A stretch of 64,000 nt of DNA from Zea mays (lineage: Eukaryota > Streptophyta > Magnoliopsida > Poales > Poaceae), in contig NC_050096.1 in NCBI RefSeq assembly GCF_902167145.1, positions 184,733,825 through 184,797,824 of the forward strand, given 5' to 3'. The notes under the pieces were generated by a model. The model worked only from the letters and a program-made list of their open reading frames with translations. It searched no databases and was not told the origin of the DNA. Positions 1 to 10,523 of the stretch are shown here, piece after piece; the first letter of the stretch is position 1, and each line of letters opens with the position of its first letter. The translations under genes and the position numbers were made by a program.

Positions 1-90
1 ACGGGAGCATTGTTCATCTATTTTTAGGCACGGGACGTAGCCCATGTAAATTACACTCATGCCCTTTACATTTGCTAATGACTCTATAGT
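1..90 (-). repeat. Outer fragment of the Zeon-like 3' LTR
   Basis: These bases match 20579-20670 in the other LTR of the same element (GTTCATCTATTT then AGGCA, and TTGCTAATGACTCTATAGT) with a few differences. The match stops exactly where the Huck-like LTR starts at 91 and resumes at 13861. This shows that the first 90 bases and 13856-14091 were once one LTR. Confidence 0.9.
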
Positions 91-603
91 TGTCGGGGAC
101 CGTAATTAGGGGGACCCCAAGACTCCTAATCTCAGCTGGTAACCCCCATCAGCACAAAGCTGCAAAGGCCTGATGGGCGTAATTCCGGTCAAGGCTCCAT
201 CCACTCAAGGGACACGATCTTGCCTCGCCCGAGCCGAGCCTCAGGCGGGAATGGTAGACCAAGGCAGATTCACGCCTCGCCCGAGGGTCTCCTCAAGCAA
301 CGGGCACACCTTCGACTCGCCCGAGGCCCAGCTCGAGCAGGCTTCACGGAGAAGCAACCTTGGCCAGATCGCCACGCCAACCGACCGTATCGCAGGAGCA
401 TTCAATGCAAGGATCGCCTGACACCTTATCCTGACGCACGCTCTCCAGTCGACAAGGCCGAAGTGACCGCAGTCACTTCGCCCCTCCACTGACTGACCTG
501 ACAGGAAAACAGCGTCGCCTGCGCTGCTCCGACTGCTGTGCCACCTGCCAGGGTGAGGCTGGCAGCAGCCAAGTCCAGCCTCGGGCGCCATAGGAAGCTC
601 TGC

Positions 604-1000
604 CCCGCCCGACCCTAGGGCTCGGACTCAGCCTCGACTCCGGAAGACGGTCTTCGCCTCGCCCGACCCCAGGGCTCGGACTCAACCTCGACTCCGGAAG
701 ACGGTCTCCGCCTCGCCCGACCCCAGGGCTCGGACTCAACCCCGACCTCGGACGACGGTCTCCGCCTTGCCCGACCCCCGGACTCGGACTCAACCCCGAC
801 CTCGGACGACGGTCTCCGCCTCGCCCGACCCCAGGGCTTGGACTCAACCCCGACCTTAGACGACGGTCTCCGCCTCGCCCGACCCCCGGGCTCGGACTCA
901 ACCCCGACCTTGGACGACGGTCTCCGCCTCGCCTGACCCCCGGGCTCGGACTCAGCCTCGACCTCGAAGGAGCCACCGCCTCGCCCGACCTTGGGCTCGG
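604..1000 (+). repeat. Tandem repeat inside the 5' LTR, 7 units
   Basis: Units of about 54-57 bp, each carrying CTCGGACTCAACC, CGACGGTCTCCGCC and CGCCCGACCCC. Six units carry the GACGGTCT core and a seventh, next to the promoter, is degenerate (AGCCACCGCCTCGC). Read on the minus strand the repeat gives a long open but meaningless Ser-Pro-Gly-Arg-rich frame. The matching block of the 3' LTR (12896-13250) has one unit fewer. Confidence 0.9.
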
Positions 1001-1363
1001 ACCGACCACGTCGCAGGGGGGTACATCATTACCCTACTCCTAGCTAGCTCAGGCTACGGGGAACAAGACCGGCGTCCCATCTGGCTCGCCCCGGTAAAAC
1101 AAGTAATGATGGCACCCCGCGTGCTCCATGACGACGGCGGTTCTCAGCCCCCTACGGAAGCAAGGAGACGTCAGCAAGGATCCGACAGCCCCGACAGCTG
1201 TACTTCTACAGGGCTCAAGCGCTCCTCCGACGGCCACGACGCCACATGAACAGGGCTCCAACACCTCTCCGACAGCCACATCGGCATGTACATGGGGCTC
1301 TGGCTCCCCTCTGCTAGACACGTTAGCACACTGCTACACCCCCCATTGTACACCCCTTACGTC

Positions 1364-1370
1364 TATAAAA
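1364..1370 (+). promoter_or_regulatory. TATA box of the Huck-like 5' LTR
   Basis: TATAAAA in the context ACGTCTATAAAAGGAAGG, about 270 bp before the LTR end. The same sequence is at 13614-13620 in the 3' LTR. This is the probable start of the element's genomic RNA; the transcription start cannot be read from the sequence. Confidence 0.7.
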
Positions 1371-1636
1371 GGAAGGTCCAAGGCCCTCGTACAAAGAAGG
1401 TGGCCGTGCGGGAGGATGGGCTGACACACAGGCCCTCTCACTCTTTCTCCCTCGCGAACGCTTGTAACCCCCTACTGCAAGCGCATCCGCCCTGGGCGCA
1501 GGACAACACGAGGCCGCGGTTCCCCTTACTGTTTTCCCCCTTGTGTCTCCGTCTTTCGCCGACCCATCTAGGCTGGGACACGTAGCGACAATTTACTCGT
1601 CAGTCCAGGGACCCCCCGGGGTCGAAACGCCGATAG

Positions 1637-1655
1637 TTGGCGCGCCAGGTAGGGG
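1637..1655 (+). other. Primer-binding site, Huck-like element
   Basis: TTGGCGCGCCAGGTAGGGG directly follows the 5' LTR. A TGG start at this place pairs with the CCA end of a tRNA primer. The tRNA was not identified. Confidence 0.75.
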
Positions 1656-1695
1656 TCTGCTGTGTGTTGACGAACAGCTTCCCGTCAAGCTCCAG

Positions 1696-4600
1696 ATGGG
1701 TAGCCTCCAGCAACCTCTCCAACCCGGGACGATTCTCCGTTTCAGGAGTCTTGAGTTCATGTCCCTCGACGGCAGCTACGACATGATACTCCTTCCTTCG
1801 CCGCGCGACAACGACAATGGCGGCTGTCAGCCCGCCCGCCGGCGGCGGAATCAACGACGTTTTTCCCGCGTGATGGAAGAACAGCATCCGGGTCTGTCCC
1901 GTCACCTTCCCCGTCGACGGAGGAGGAGGCGGGGCAACCATGGCCAAGCAGAAGGCGGCGCCTCGTCGGCTGTCGAGCGAGTCGACGGTGCCGGCGCCCC
2001 AGCGGGGGACACGTCGGGCGTTGACCTCGCGTCTAAGACAAAGACAAGCGTCGTTTCCCCGCAACACACCAACCCCAAGCAGACGGATGACGCCAGCATG
2101 CTCGCGAAGGACTTGCTGGGCGTTAGCCTCGTGCCTGAGATAACAGTGCAGTCCGTCCCCGACGCGACTTCGTCACCATCCGTCGATCAAGAGGTACTGT
2201 CCGTTTCCCATCCTGTGCCTTTTAGATTCAGCTTCGACCCACCAAGTAGCCCCGCTTCGGTGGACACTTTCATAAAGGCATATCCAAACCTTCCGGGGTA
2301 CCATATGTGGTCAACCTGGGACAGATTGACGACCGTCTCGACCTACGGGTCCCCGGGTTCCGAGGAAGACGACGAGCCCGACTCTGGTTGGGATTTCTCC
2401 GGGCTCGATAACCCTAGTGCCATGCGGGACTTCATGATCGCATGCGACTACTGCCTCTCCGATTGCTCTGATGGTAGCCACAGCCTCGGCAACGAGGACT
2501 GTGGCCCAAGTCGCGAATGTTTCCACGTCGATCTAGGGGGTCTCGACGAAGGCAACCACCTTGGTATGCCGGAGAACGGCGATCCCCCTAGGCCTGCGCC
2601 TCGCATTGACATCCTTCAGGAGCTAGCTGTGGTCCCAGTCCCTGCGGGGGGTCAGGACGCACAGCTCGAGCAAATCCGCGAGATGCAGGCCAGGCTCGAC
2701 GAGGAAGCAGGGCAACTTGTGCAGCTCCGGCAAAATGTCTGGCAGGAGTGGGCAGGCCGAGCACCAGCCGGAGAAGCACGTCATCTGGCCCAGGACGTCC
2801 AGCACCGCATCACTGACAATGCCAGGGCAAGGCTGCCCCCGGCTTCCAGTGGGATCGGCCAGAACTTGGCTGCAGCAGCAATACTACTTCGAGCGATGCC
2901 GGAACCATCCACCACCGAGGGGCGTCGTATCCAGGGAGAGCTCAAGAATCTCCTAGAGGATGTCGCGGTCCGACGGGCCGAAAGCTCTGCCTCCCGAAGG
3001 CAGGGATACCCCCCGGAGCATCGCGCCACGACTTCCCGATTCATGCGGGAAGCCTCGGTCCACACCGGGCGCACGCGGGACACAGCGCCTGCGGCCCTGG
3101 GTCGCCTCGGCAACGAGCACCACCGTCGCGATCGTCGAGCCCGCCTCGACAAGAAGGTGCGCCGAGGCTACCACCCCAGGCGTGGGGGACGCTATGACAG
3201 CGAGGAGGATCGAAGCCCTTCACCCGAACCACCCGGTCCGCAAGCTTTCAGCCGGGCCATACGACGGGCGCCGTTCCGGACCCGGTTCTGAATCCCGACT
3301 ACCATCACCAAGTACTCGGGGGAGACAAGGCCGAAACTGTGGCTCGCGGACTACCGGCTGGCCTGCCAGCTAGGTGGAACGGACGATGACAACCTCATCA
3401 TCCGCAACCTCCCCCTGTTCCTCTCCGACGCCGCCCAAGCCTGGCTGGAGCATCTGCCTCCTGCGCAGATCTCCAACTGGGACGACCTGATCAAAGCCTT
3501 CGCCGGCAACTTCCAGGGCACATACGTGCGCCCTAGGAACTCTTGGGATCTCCGAAGCTGCCGCCAGCAGCCGGGAGAATCCCTGCGGGACTACATCCGG
3601 CGATTTTCGAAGCAGCGCACCGAGCTGCCCAACATCACCGACTCGGATGTCATCGGCACGTTCCTCGCCGGCACCACTTGCCACGACCTGGTGAGCAAGC
3701 TGGGTCGCAAAACTCCCACCAGGGCGAGCGAGCTAATGGACATCGCCACCAAGTTCGTCTCTGGTCAGGAGGCGGTCGAAGCCATCTTCCGGAAGGATAA
3801 GCAGCCTCAGGGGCGCCAGCCGGAAGACATCCCCGAGGTGTCCGCTCAGCACGACACGAAGAAGAAGGGCAAGAAGTCGCAAGCGAAACGCGACGCCGCC
3901 GACGCAGACCTTGTCGCCGCCGCCGAGCATAGGAACCCTCGAAAGCCTCCCGAAGGCGCCAACCTGTTCGACAAGATGCTCAAGGAGTCGTGTCTCTATC
4001 ATCAGGGTCCCGTCAAGCACACCCTTGAGGAGTGCGTCATGCTTCGGCGCTACTTCCACAAGGTCGGGCCCTCGGTGGAAGGTGGCAGAGCCCCCGACAA
4101 CGACAAGAACGAGGGTCACAAGGTAGAGGAGTTCCCCGAGGTCCACGACTGCTTCATGATCTACGGTGGGCAAGTGGCGAACGCCTCGGCTCGGCACTGC
4201 AAGCACGAGCGTCGGGAGGTCTGCTCGGTGAAGGTGGCGGCGCCAGTCTACCTAGACTGGTCCGACAAGCCCGTCACCTTCGACCAAGGCGACCACCCCA
4301 ACCGCGTGCCGAGCCCGAGGAAGTACCCGCTCGTTGTTGATCCCGTCATCGGCAACGTCAGGCTTACCAAGGTCCTCATGGACGGAGGCAGCAGCCCCAA
4401 CATCATCTACGCCGACACCCTCGGGCTCCTGCAGATCGATCTGTCCTCGATCCGGGCCGGCGCGGCGCCCTTTCACGGGATCATTCCCGGGAAGCGCGTC
4501 CAGCCCCTTGGACAACTCAATCTGCCCGTCTCCTTCGGGACTCCCTCCAACTTCCGAAAGGAAACCCTCACGTTCGAGATGGTCGGGTTCCGAGGAACCT

Positions 4601-4984
4601 ACCACGCGATGCTGGGGAGACCATGCTATGCCAAGTTCATGGCCATCCCCAACTACACCTACCTCAAGCTCAAGATGTCGGACCCCAACAGGGTCATCAC
4701 CATCGGCCCCACGTACCGACACGCGTACGAATGCGACGTGGAGTGCGTGGAGTACGCCGAGGCCCTCGCTGAATCCGAGGCCCTCATCGCCGACCTGGAG
4801 AGCCTCCCCAAGGAGGCGCCAGATGCGAAGCGCCACGCCGGCAACTTCGAACCAGCAGAGGCGGTTAAGTCCGTCCCTCTCGACCCCAGCAACGACACCT
4901 CCAAGCAGATCCGGATCGGCTTCAAGCTCGACCCCAAATAGGAAGCAGTGCTCGTTGACTTTCTCCACGCAAACGCCGAGGTTT
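1696..4984 (+). pseudogene. Gag-protease part of the Huck-like polyprotein, broken
   Basis: Encodes the capsid/nucleocapsid and protease portion of a gypsy polyprotein. I start at ATG 1696, the first Met after the LTR and primer site; the frame is also open upstream into the LTR. An N-terminal low-complexity region (to about 3290) is followed by a retrotransposon gag domain (about 3310-3800, with WLADYRLACQLGG and AWLEHLP), a zinc-knuckle-like CLYHQGPVKHTLEEC near 3990-4035, and an aspartic-protease-like domain (about 4320-4700, DGGSSPNIIY at 4381). In-frame stops occur at 3289 (TGA) and 4939 (TAG). A 1-base deletion near 4985 moves the rest into another frame. Family members normally have one continuous gag-pol frame, so this copy cannot make the polyprotein. 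Confidence 0.85.
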
Positions 4985-7900
4985 TGCGTGGAGTCCCTTG
5001 GACATGCCTGGCATACCAAGGGATGTCGCCGAGCACTCACTGGATATCCGAGCTGGAGCCCGACCCGTGAAGCAGCCTCTGCGCCGATTCGACAAAGAAA
5101 AGCGCAGAGCCATAGGCGAGGAGATCCACAAGCTGATGGCTGCAGGGTTCATCAAAGAGGTATTCCATCCCGAATGGCTAGCCAACCCTGTGCTTGTGAA
5201 AAAGAAAGGTGGGAAATGGCGGATGTGTGTAGACTACACTGGTCTAAATAAAGCATGTCCGAAAGTTCCCTACCCCCTGCCTCGCATCAATCAAATCGTG
5301 GATTCCACTGCTGGGTGCGAAACCCTGTCGTTCCTCGATGCCTACTCAGGGTATCACCAAATCAGGATGAAAGAGTCTGACCAGCTCGTGACTTCTTTCA
5401 TCACACCTTTTGGCATGTACTGCTACATTACTATGCCATTCGGTTTGAGGAATGCGGGCACGACATACCAAAGGTGCATGAACCACGTGTTTGGGGAGCA
5501 CATTGGTCGAACGGTCGAGGCTTACGTCGATGACATCGTAGTCAAGACGAGGAAAGCCTCCGACCTCCTCTCCGACCTTGAAACGACATTCAAGTGTCTC
5601 AAGGCGAAAGACGTAAAACTCAATTCCGAGAAGTGTGTCTTCGGAGTCCCCTGAGGCATGCTCCTGGGGTTCATCGTCTCCAAGTGGGGCATCGAGGCCA
5701 ACCCGGAGAAAATCGCAGCCATCACCAACATGGGGCCCATCAAGGACTTGAAAGGAGTACAGAGGGTCATGGGATGCCTTGCAGCTTTGAGCCGATTCAT
5801 CTCGCGCCTCGGCGAAAGAGGCCTACCCCTGTACCGCCTCTTGAGGAAGACCAAGCGCTTCACTTGGACCCCCGAGGCCGAGGAAGCCCTCGGGAACCTA
5901 AAGGCGCTCCTTACAAGTGCGCCCATCTTGGTGCCCCTTGCTGCCGGAGAAGCCCTCTTGATCTACGTCGCCGCTACCACTCAGGTGGTCAGCGCCGCGA
6001 TCGTGGTCGAGAGACGAGAAGAAGGGCACGCATTGCCCGTCCAGAGGCCGGTTTACTTCATCAGTGAGGTACTGTCCGAAACCAAAATCCACTACCCGCA
6101 AATTCAGAAGCTACTGTACGCGATAATTCTGACGCGACAAAAGTTGTGACACTACTTCGAGTCTCATCTGGTGACTGTGGTGTCATCCTTCCCCGTGGGG
6201 GAGATCATCCAGTGCCGAGAGGCCTCGGGTAGGATTGCAAAGTGGGCAGTGGAGATCATGGGCGAGACAATCTCGTTCGCCCCTCGGAAGGCCATCAAGT
6301 CCCAAGTCTTGGCGGACTTTGTGGCTGAATGGGTCGACACCCAGCTTCCAGCAGCTCCGATCCAACCGGAACTCTCGACCATGTATTTCGATGGGTCGCT
6401 GATGAAAACAGGAGCGGGCGCGGGCCTGCTCTTCATCTCACCCCTCGGGAAGCACCTTCGCTACGTGCTGCGCCTCTATTTCCCGGCGTCCAACAACGTG
6501 GCCGAGTACGAGGCTTTGGTTAATGGGTTGCGCATCGCCATCGAGTTGGGGGTCCAGCGCCTCGACGCTCGCGGCGACTCGCAGCTTGTCATCGACCAAG
6601 TCATGAAGAACTCCCATTGCCGCGACCCGAAGATGGAAGCCTACTGCGACGAGGTTCGGCGCCTGGAGGACAAGTTCTACGAGCTCGAGCTCAACCACGT
6701 CGCTCGACGATACAACGAGACTGCAGACGAGCTGGCTAAGATAGCCTCGGGGCGGACAACGGTTCCTCTAGACGTCTTCTCCCGATACCTACATCAACCC
6801 TCCGTCAAGATCGACGACACGCCCGAGCCCGAGAAGGCCTCGGCTCAGCCCGAGGCGCCCTCGGCTTAGCCCGAGGCAGCCTCGGCCCCCGAGGGTGAGG
6901 CACTGCGCGTCGAGGAAGAGCGGAATGGGGTCACGCCTAATCAAAACTGGTAGACCCCATACCTGCAATATCCCCACCGAGGAGAGCTACCCCTCGACAG
7001 AGCCGAAGCTCGGCGACTGGTGCGGCGCGCCAAGTCGTTCGTCTTGCTGGGTGACGGAAAGGAGCTCTACCACTGCAGCCCCTCAGGCATCCTCCAGCGA
7101 TGCATATCCATCGCCGAAGGACAGGAGCTATTGCAAGAAATACACTCAGGGGCTTGCGGTCACCACGTAGCACCTCGGGCCCTCGTGGGAAACGCCTTCC
7201 GACAGGGTTTCTACTGGCCAACCGCGGTGGCCGACGCCACTAGGATTATACGCACCTGCCAAGGGTGTCAATTCTATGCAAGGCAAACGCACCTGCCCGC
7301 TCAGGCCTTGCAAACAATACCCATCACCTAGCCGTTTGCTGTGTGGGGTCTGGACCTCGTCGGTCCCTTGCAGAAGGCACCCGGGGGCTTCACGCACTTG
7401 CTGGTCGCCATCGACAAATTCTCCAAGTGGATCGAGGTCCGACCCCTAAACAACATCAGATCCGAACAGGCGGTGGCGTTCTTCACCAACATCATCCATC
7501 GCTTCGAGGTCCCGAACTCCATCATCACCAACAACGGCACCCAGTTCACTGGCAGAAAGTTCCTGGACTTCAGTGAGGACCACCACATCCGGGTGGACTA
7601 GGCCGCCGTAGCTCACCCCATGACGAATGGGCAGGTAGAGCGTGCCAACGGCATGATTCTGCAAGGACTCAAGCCGAGGATCTACAACGACCTCAACAAG
7701 TTCGGCAGGCGATGGATGAAGGAACTCCCCTCGGTGGTCTGGAGTCTGAGGACGACGCCAAGCCGAGCCACGGGTTTCACGTCGTTCTTTCTAGTCTATG
7801 GGGCCGAGGCTATCTTGCCCACAGACTTAAAATACGGTTCCCCGAGGACAAGAGCGTACAACGACCGGAGCAACCGGACCAGCCGAGAAGACTCACTGGA

Positions 7901-8189
7901 CCAGCTGGAGGAGGCTCGGGACATGGCCCTACTACACTCGGCAAGGTATCAGCAGTCTCTGCGACGCTACCACGCCCGAGGGGTTCGGTCCCGAGACCTC
8001 CAGGTGGGCGACTTGGTGCTTCGGCTACGACAAGACGCCCGAGGGCGCCACAAGCTCATGCCTCCCTGGGAAGGGTCGTTCATCATCGCCAAGATTCTGA
8101 AGCTCGGAACATACAAGCTGGACAACAGTCAAGGCGAGGTCTACAGCAACGCTTGGAACATCCGACAGCTACGTCGCTTCTACCCTTAA
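4985..8189 (+). pseudogene. Pol part of the Huck-like polyprotein: RT, RNase H, integrase, broken
   Basis: One frame (codon starts divisible by 3) from about 4992 to the stop ending at 8189. Reverse transcriptase covers about 5080-5660, with LDAYSGYHQI, FGLRNAG and the catalytic YVDD at 5523-5534. RNase H follows; MYFDGSLMKTGAGAG starts at 6381, and SNNVAEYEAL and GDSQLVIDQV come after it. Integrase covers about 7010-8180, with the zinc-binding region (CQGCQFYARQ) and the core starting WGLDLVGP. Stops interrupt at 5652, 6147, 6867, 6951, 7329 and 7599. The second integrase catalytic Asp is Asn here (IITNNGTQFT near 7525), while the Glu region (NGQVERANG) remains. Order INT after RNase H places it in Ty3/gypsy. 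Not functional. Confidence 0.88.
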
Positions 8190-9553
8190 GATGTTTTCAA
8201 GTCGTTCATATACCTCGTTCACATACACAAATAAAGTCTAACCATCAAGGAAGGGTCAACCTTGCCTCGGCAAAGCCCGACCCTCCCTCGGGGGCTAGAA
8301 GGGGGGAACCCCCTCTGCGTCAAAATTTTCCCCGGAAAAAGTCTTCCGGCCAGAACATCTTTCGTGCTTTTCGACTACTTCGATAGTGGAATCCTGAAAA
8401 CGACGGAGTACACGTAAGCGGCAAGGCCGACCGAGCCGAGGGACTCCTACGCCTCCGAGATACGGATACCTCACTCATCACCTTCTGCGATAAATAACTC
8501 ACGCTCGGATAAGCGATTCCGCTGTCCGAATAAGTCTTAGCGCTCGAAAATTTTTTGGCCAAAATGATTTTTCGTGCCATCTCGACATTATCGATAACAG
8601 AATCCTACGAATGAGTAAGAGTACACGTAAGCGGCAAGGACGACCGAGTCGAGGGACTCCTACGCCTCCAGGATACGGATACCTCACTCATCACCTTCTG
8701 CGATAAGTAACTCTCGCTCGGATAAACAATTCTGTTACCGACGAACAAGTCCTGATACTCGAAACAAGGGGAAAAGAAAACGCAGCTTTACAACACGACG
8801 ACGACATGTTTGGGCCTCGGCGGCCGCAAAAAACATACGCACACTACAGACAAACTGTTCCTGTAGGATCAGACGTCAGTAGGGAGAGCAACAGCAACCC
8901 CGGCATCAACTCCACCTTCGGCGGAATCCGGCCCGGCCTCGGACGGCGTCACGATCGAAGGATCTCCATCTCGAAGGAAGATGTCAGCACCGCGCCTGGG
9001 CCATCATCGCCAGGGTCTCCTCCAGGAACCTGGCCCAAGCAGACGGCCGGACCGGCCGCTCCGTAGCCTCAGCCAGCTGTCCCCCGAGGACACCAGCCCG
9101 ACTCATGGCCTTGACAGCCCGACTCTAGGGTTGGTCCCGCCAGTGGATAACTTGGCCAGGTTCCAGCCGCCGCTGCTACGCCTCCTCGGCCTGGGAAGTC
9201 CCCTACTCCTGGGCCGACAGAGTTTCTTCTCCAGCCAACTCCGCCTCTGTCTGTGTTGACACCGCTGCCTCCGGCTTCGGCTCATCACAGAGCAGCCGAG
9301 GATTCCTTCACTGAGCAAGAGAAGCCTTGAGCGGCAAGGCCGACCAAGCCGAGGGACTCCTACACCTTCAGGATACAGATACCTCACTCGTCACCTTCCG
9401 CACAGGGCAACTCACACTTGGTTAAGCGGTCCAGCTAGCCAACAGGCGAGTCCTGGTGCTCGAAATGGGGAAGAAACACGGCTTTACGCCCAAATACACA
9501 GATGTCCAGGCCCCCACAGCCGCAATGAACATACACCAGCACTCAAGGTGCCA
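8190..9553. other. Post-pol spacer of the Huck-like element with dispersed direct repeats
   Basis: No supported coding region. It holds three related blocks at about 8322-8544, 8545-8761 and 9298-9461. Each contains AGCGGCAAGGnCGACC, GAGGGACTCCTAC, ATACnGATACCTCACTC and a closing AGTC(C/T)T..CTCG. Blocks one and two are adjacent and about 220 bp each; block three is shorter and 540 bp downstream. Long 3' regions with repeats are known for Tat-type plant gypsy elements. Confidence 0.75.
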
Positions 9554-10523
9554 TTACAAACGGGACTCCGGTTCCGTTCCCGCGGGTATGAACAACCTCC
9601 ATACTAGGAGGCCTGCGGGACGACGAACTCCAAGCGGCTCACCGCCGCCCGCTCTGACGGCAGCGACAACGATCTCCGCTCCGGGCGGCCAAACAGCAGC
9701 AGCGATGACCTCAGGGCAAACGCTGCTGCGACAAGGCCCTCGCCCACGTCCCCACTCGAGGGGCAAGGACAAGCTATCAAAGCCAAAGAGCCGGAGGCTC
9801 GGAGCGCAGATGGCGCCGACGATCTCATCGGCGACGAGGACTTCTCTAGCTGCCACCTCAGCACCGACGGTGGTGTCCACCTGCCCACCAACACCGCACC
9901 AGCGGGCGCCGGCCGCCGCAAAGCGCACCGGCAGGTCCTCACTCGTCCTCGCCACGAGAACGAGAATGGGACCGTCCCAGAACACGAGTACCGCCCTCGC
10001 GGCGTACGACGTGTTGTGAGACCCCTCGGTGTGGCTGGCCACCGTCGCCCAGACAGAGGACGGAATGCTGTACCCTGGCTAGGCAGCAACAGTTCGCCTT
10101 CCCCGGTATGGCTAGAGGACGCTTCCTCCGCAGAGCTGGAGGATGGTTTCCACCCCAGAAGCTAGAGGAAGAAGCGGGACGCCAGCCCACGCCAAGGCAG
10201 ACCCCGGCTCGCCTCGCCCCCCTCCCCAGCAAGGATGACGAAGATCCTTGAAGCTGAGAGCGGGGCGGAGGCCGCAGCCCGACTTGCTTCTCCCCACCAT
10301 CAAACTGGTGGTCACCGTCTTGGGTGACCATTGGCGAGGGGATGCGGCCGGGCTGCACGACGAAAATCCTTGAAGCCGAGCGACGGCTGAAAGGTGCCGA
10401 TCTCCACAAGGCCGCGCTCCTCCAACAACAGCAAGAGCAAGGCGGCGCGGGCGCTCCCCATCCGGGGGCTCGGAAGGCGGAAGGACGCGACGCATGAGGA
10501 AAGTGCGAAGGCATGGCTACCAC
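9554..10523 (-). other. Overlapping antisense open frames in the Huck-like post-pol region
   Basis: Three overlapping minus-strand frames (9554-10042, 9604-10089, 9939-10523; 161-194 codons) lie in a GC-rich stretch between pol and the 3' LTR. They are Ser/Arg/Pro/Gly-rich and I recognise no domain. Tat-type elements are known to carry an extra gene on the opposite strand at this place, so one frame could be a remnant of it. Long frames also arise by chance in GC-rich DNA, which is the simpler reading. Confidence 0.25.

Larger units (their letters stand above)
91..1635 (+). repeat. 5' LTR of the Huck-like element
   Basis: 1,545 bp, starting TGTCGGGGACCGTAATTAGG and ending CGATA where the 3' copy reads TGACA. 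It aligns along its length with 12382-13855. It is longer mainly because it has one extra copy of an internal repeat of about 54-57 bp, plus a short stretch near 1410-1440 that is missing from the 3' copy. Confidence 0.92.

Noticed and set aside
473..1009. A 178-codon minus-strand frame with LSPSPGVGRGGDRR-type repeats
   Set aside because: It is the translation of the LTR tandem repeat; the 3' LTR gives the same with fewer units. No start context, domain or neighbour supports a gene.
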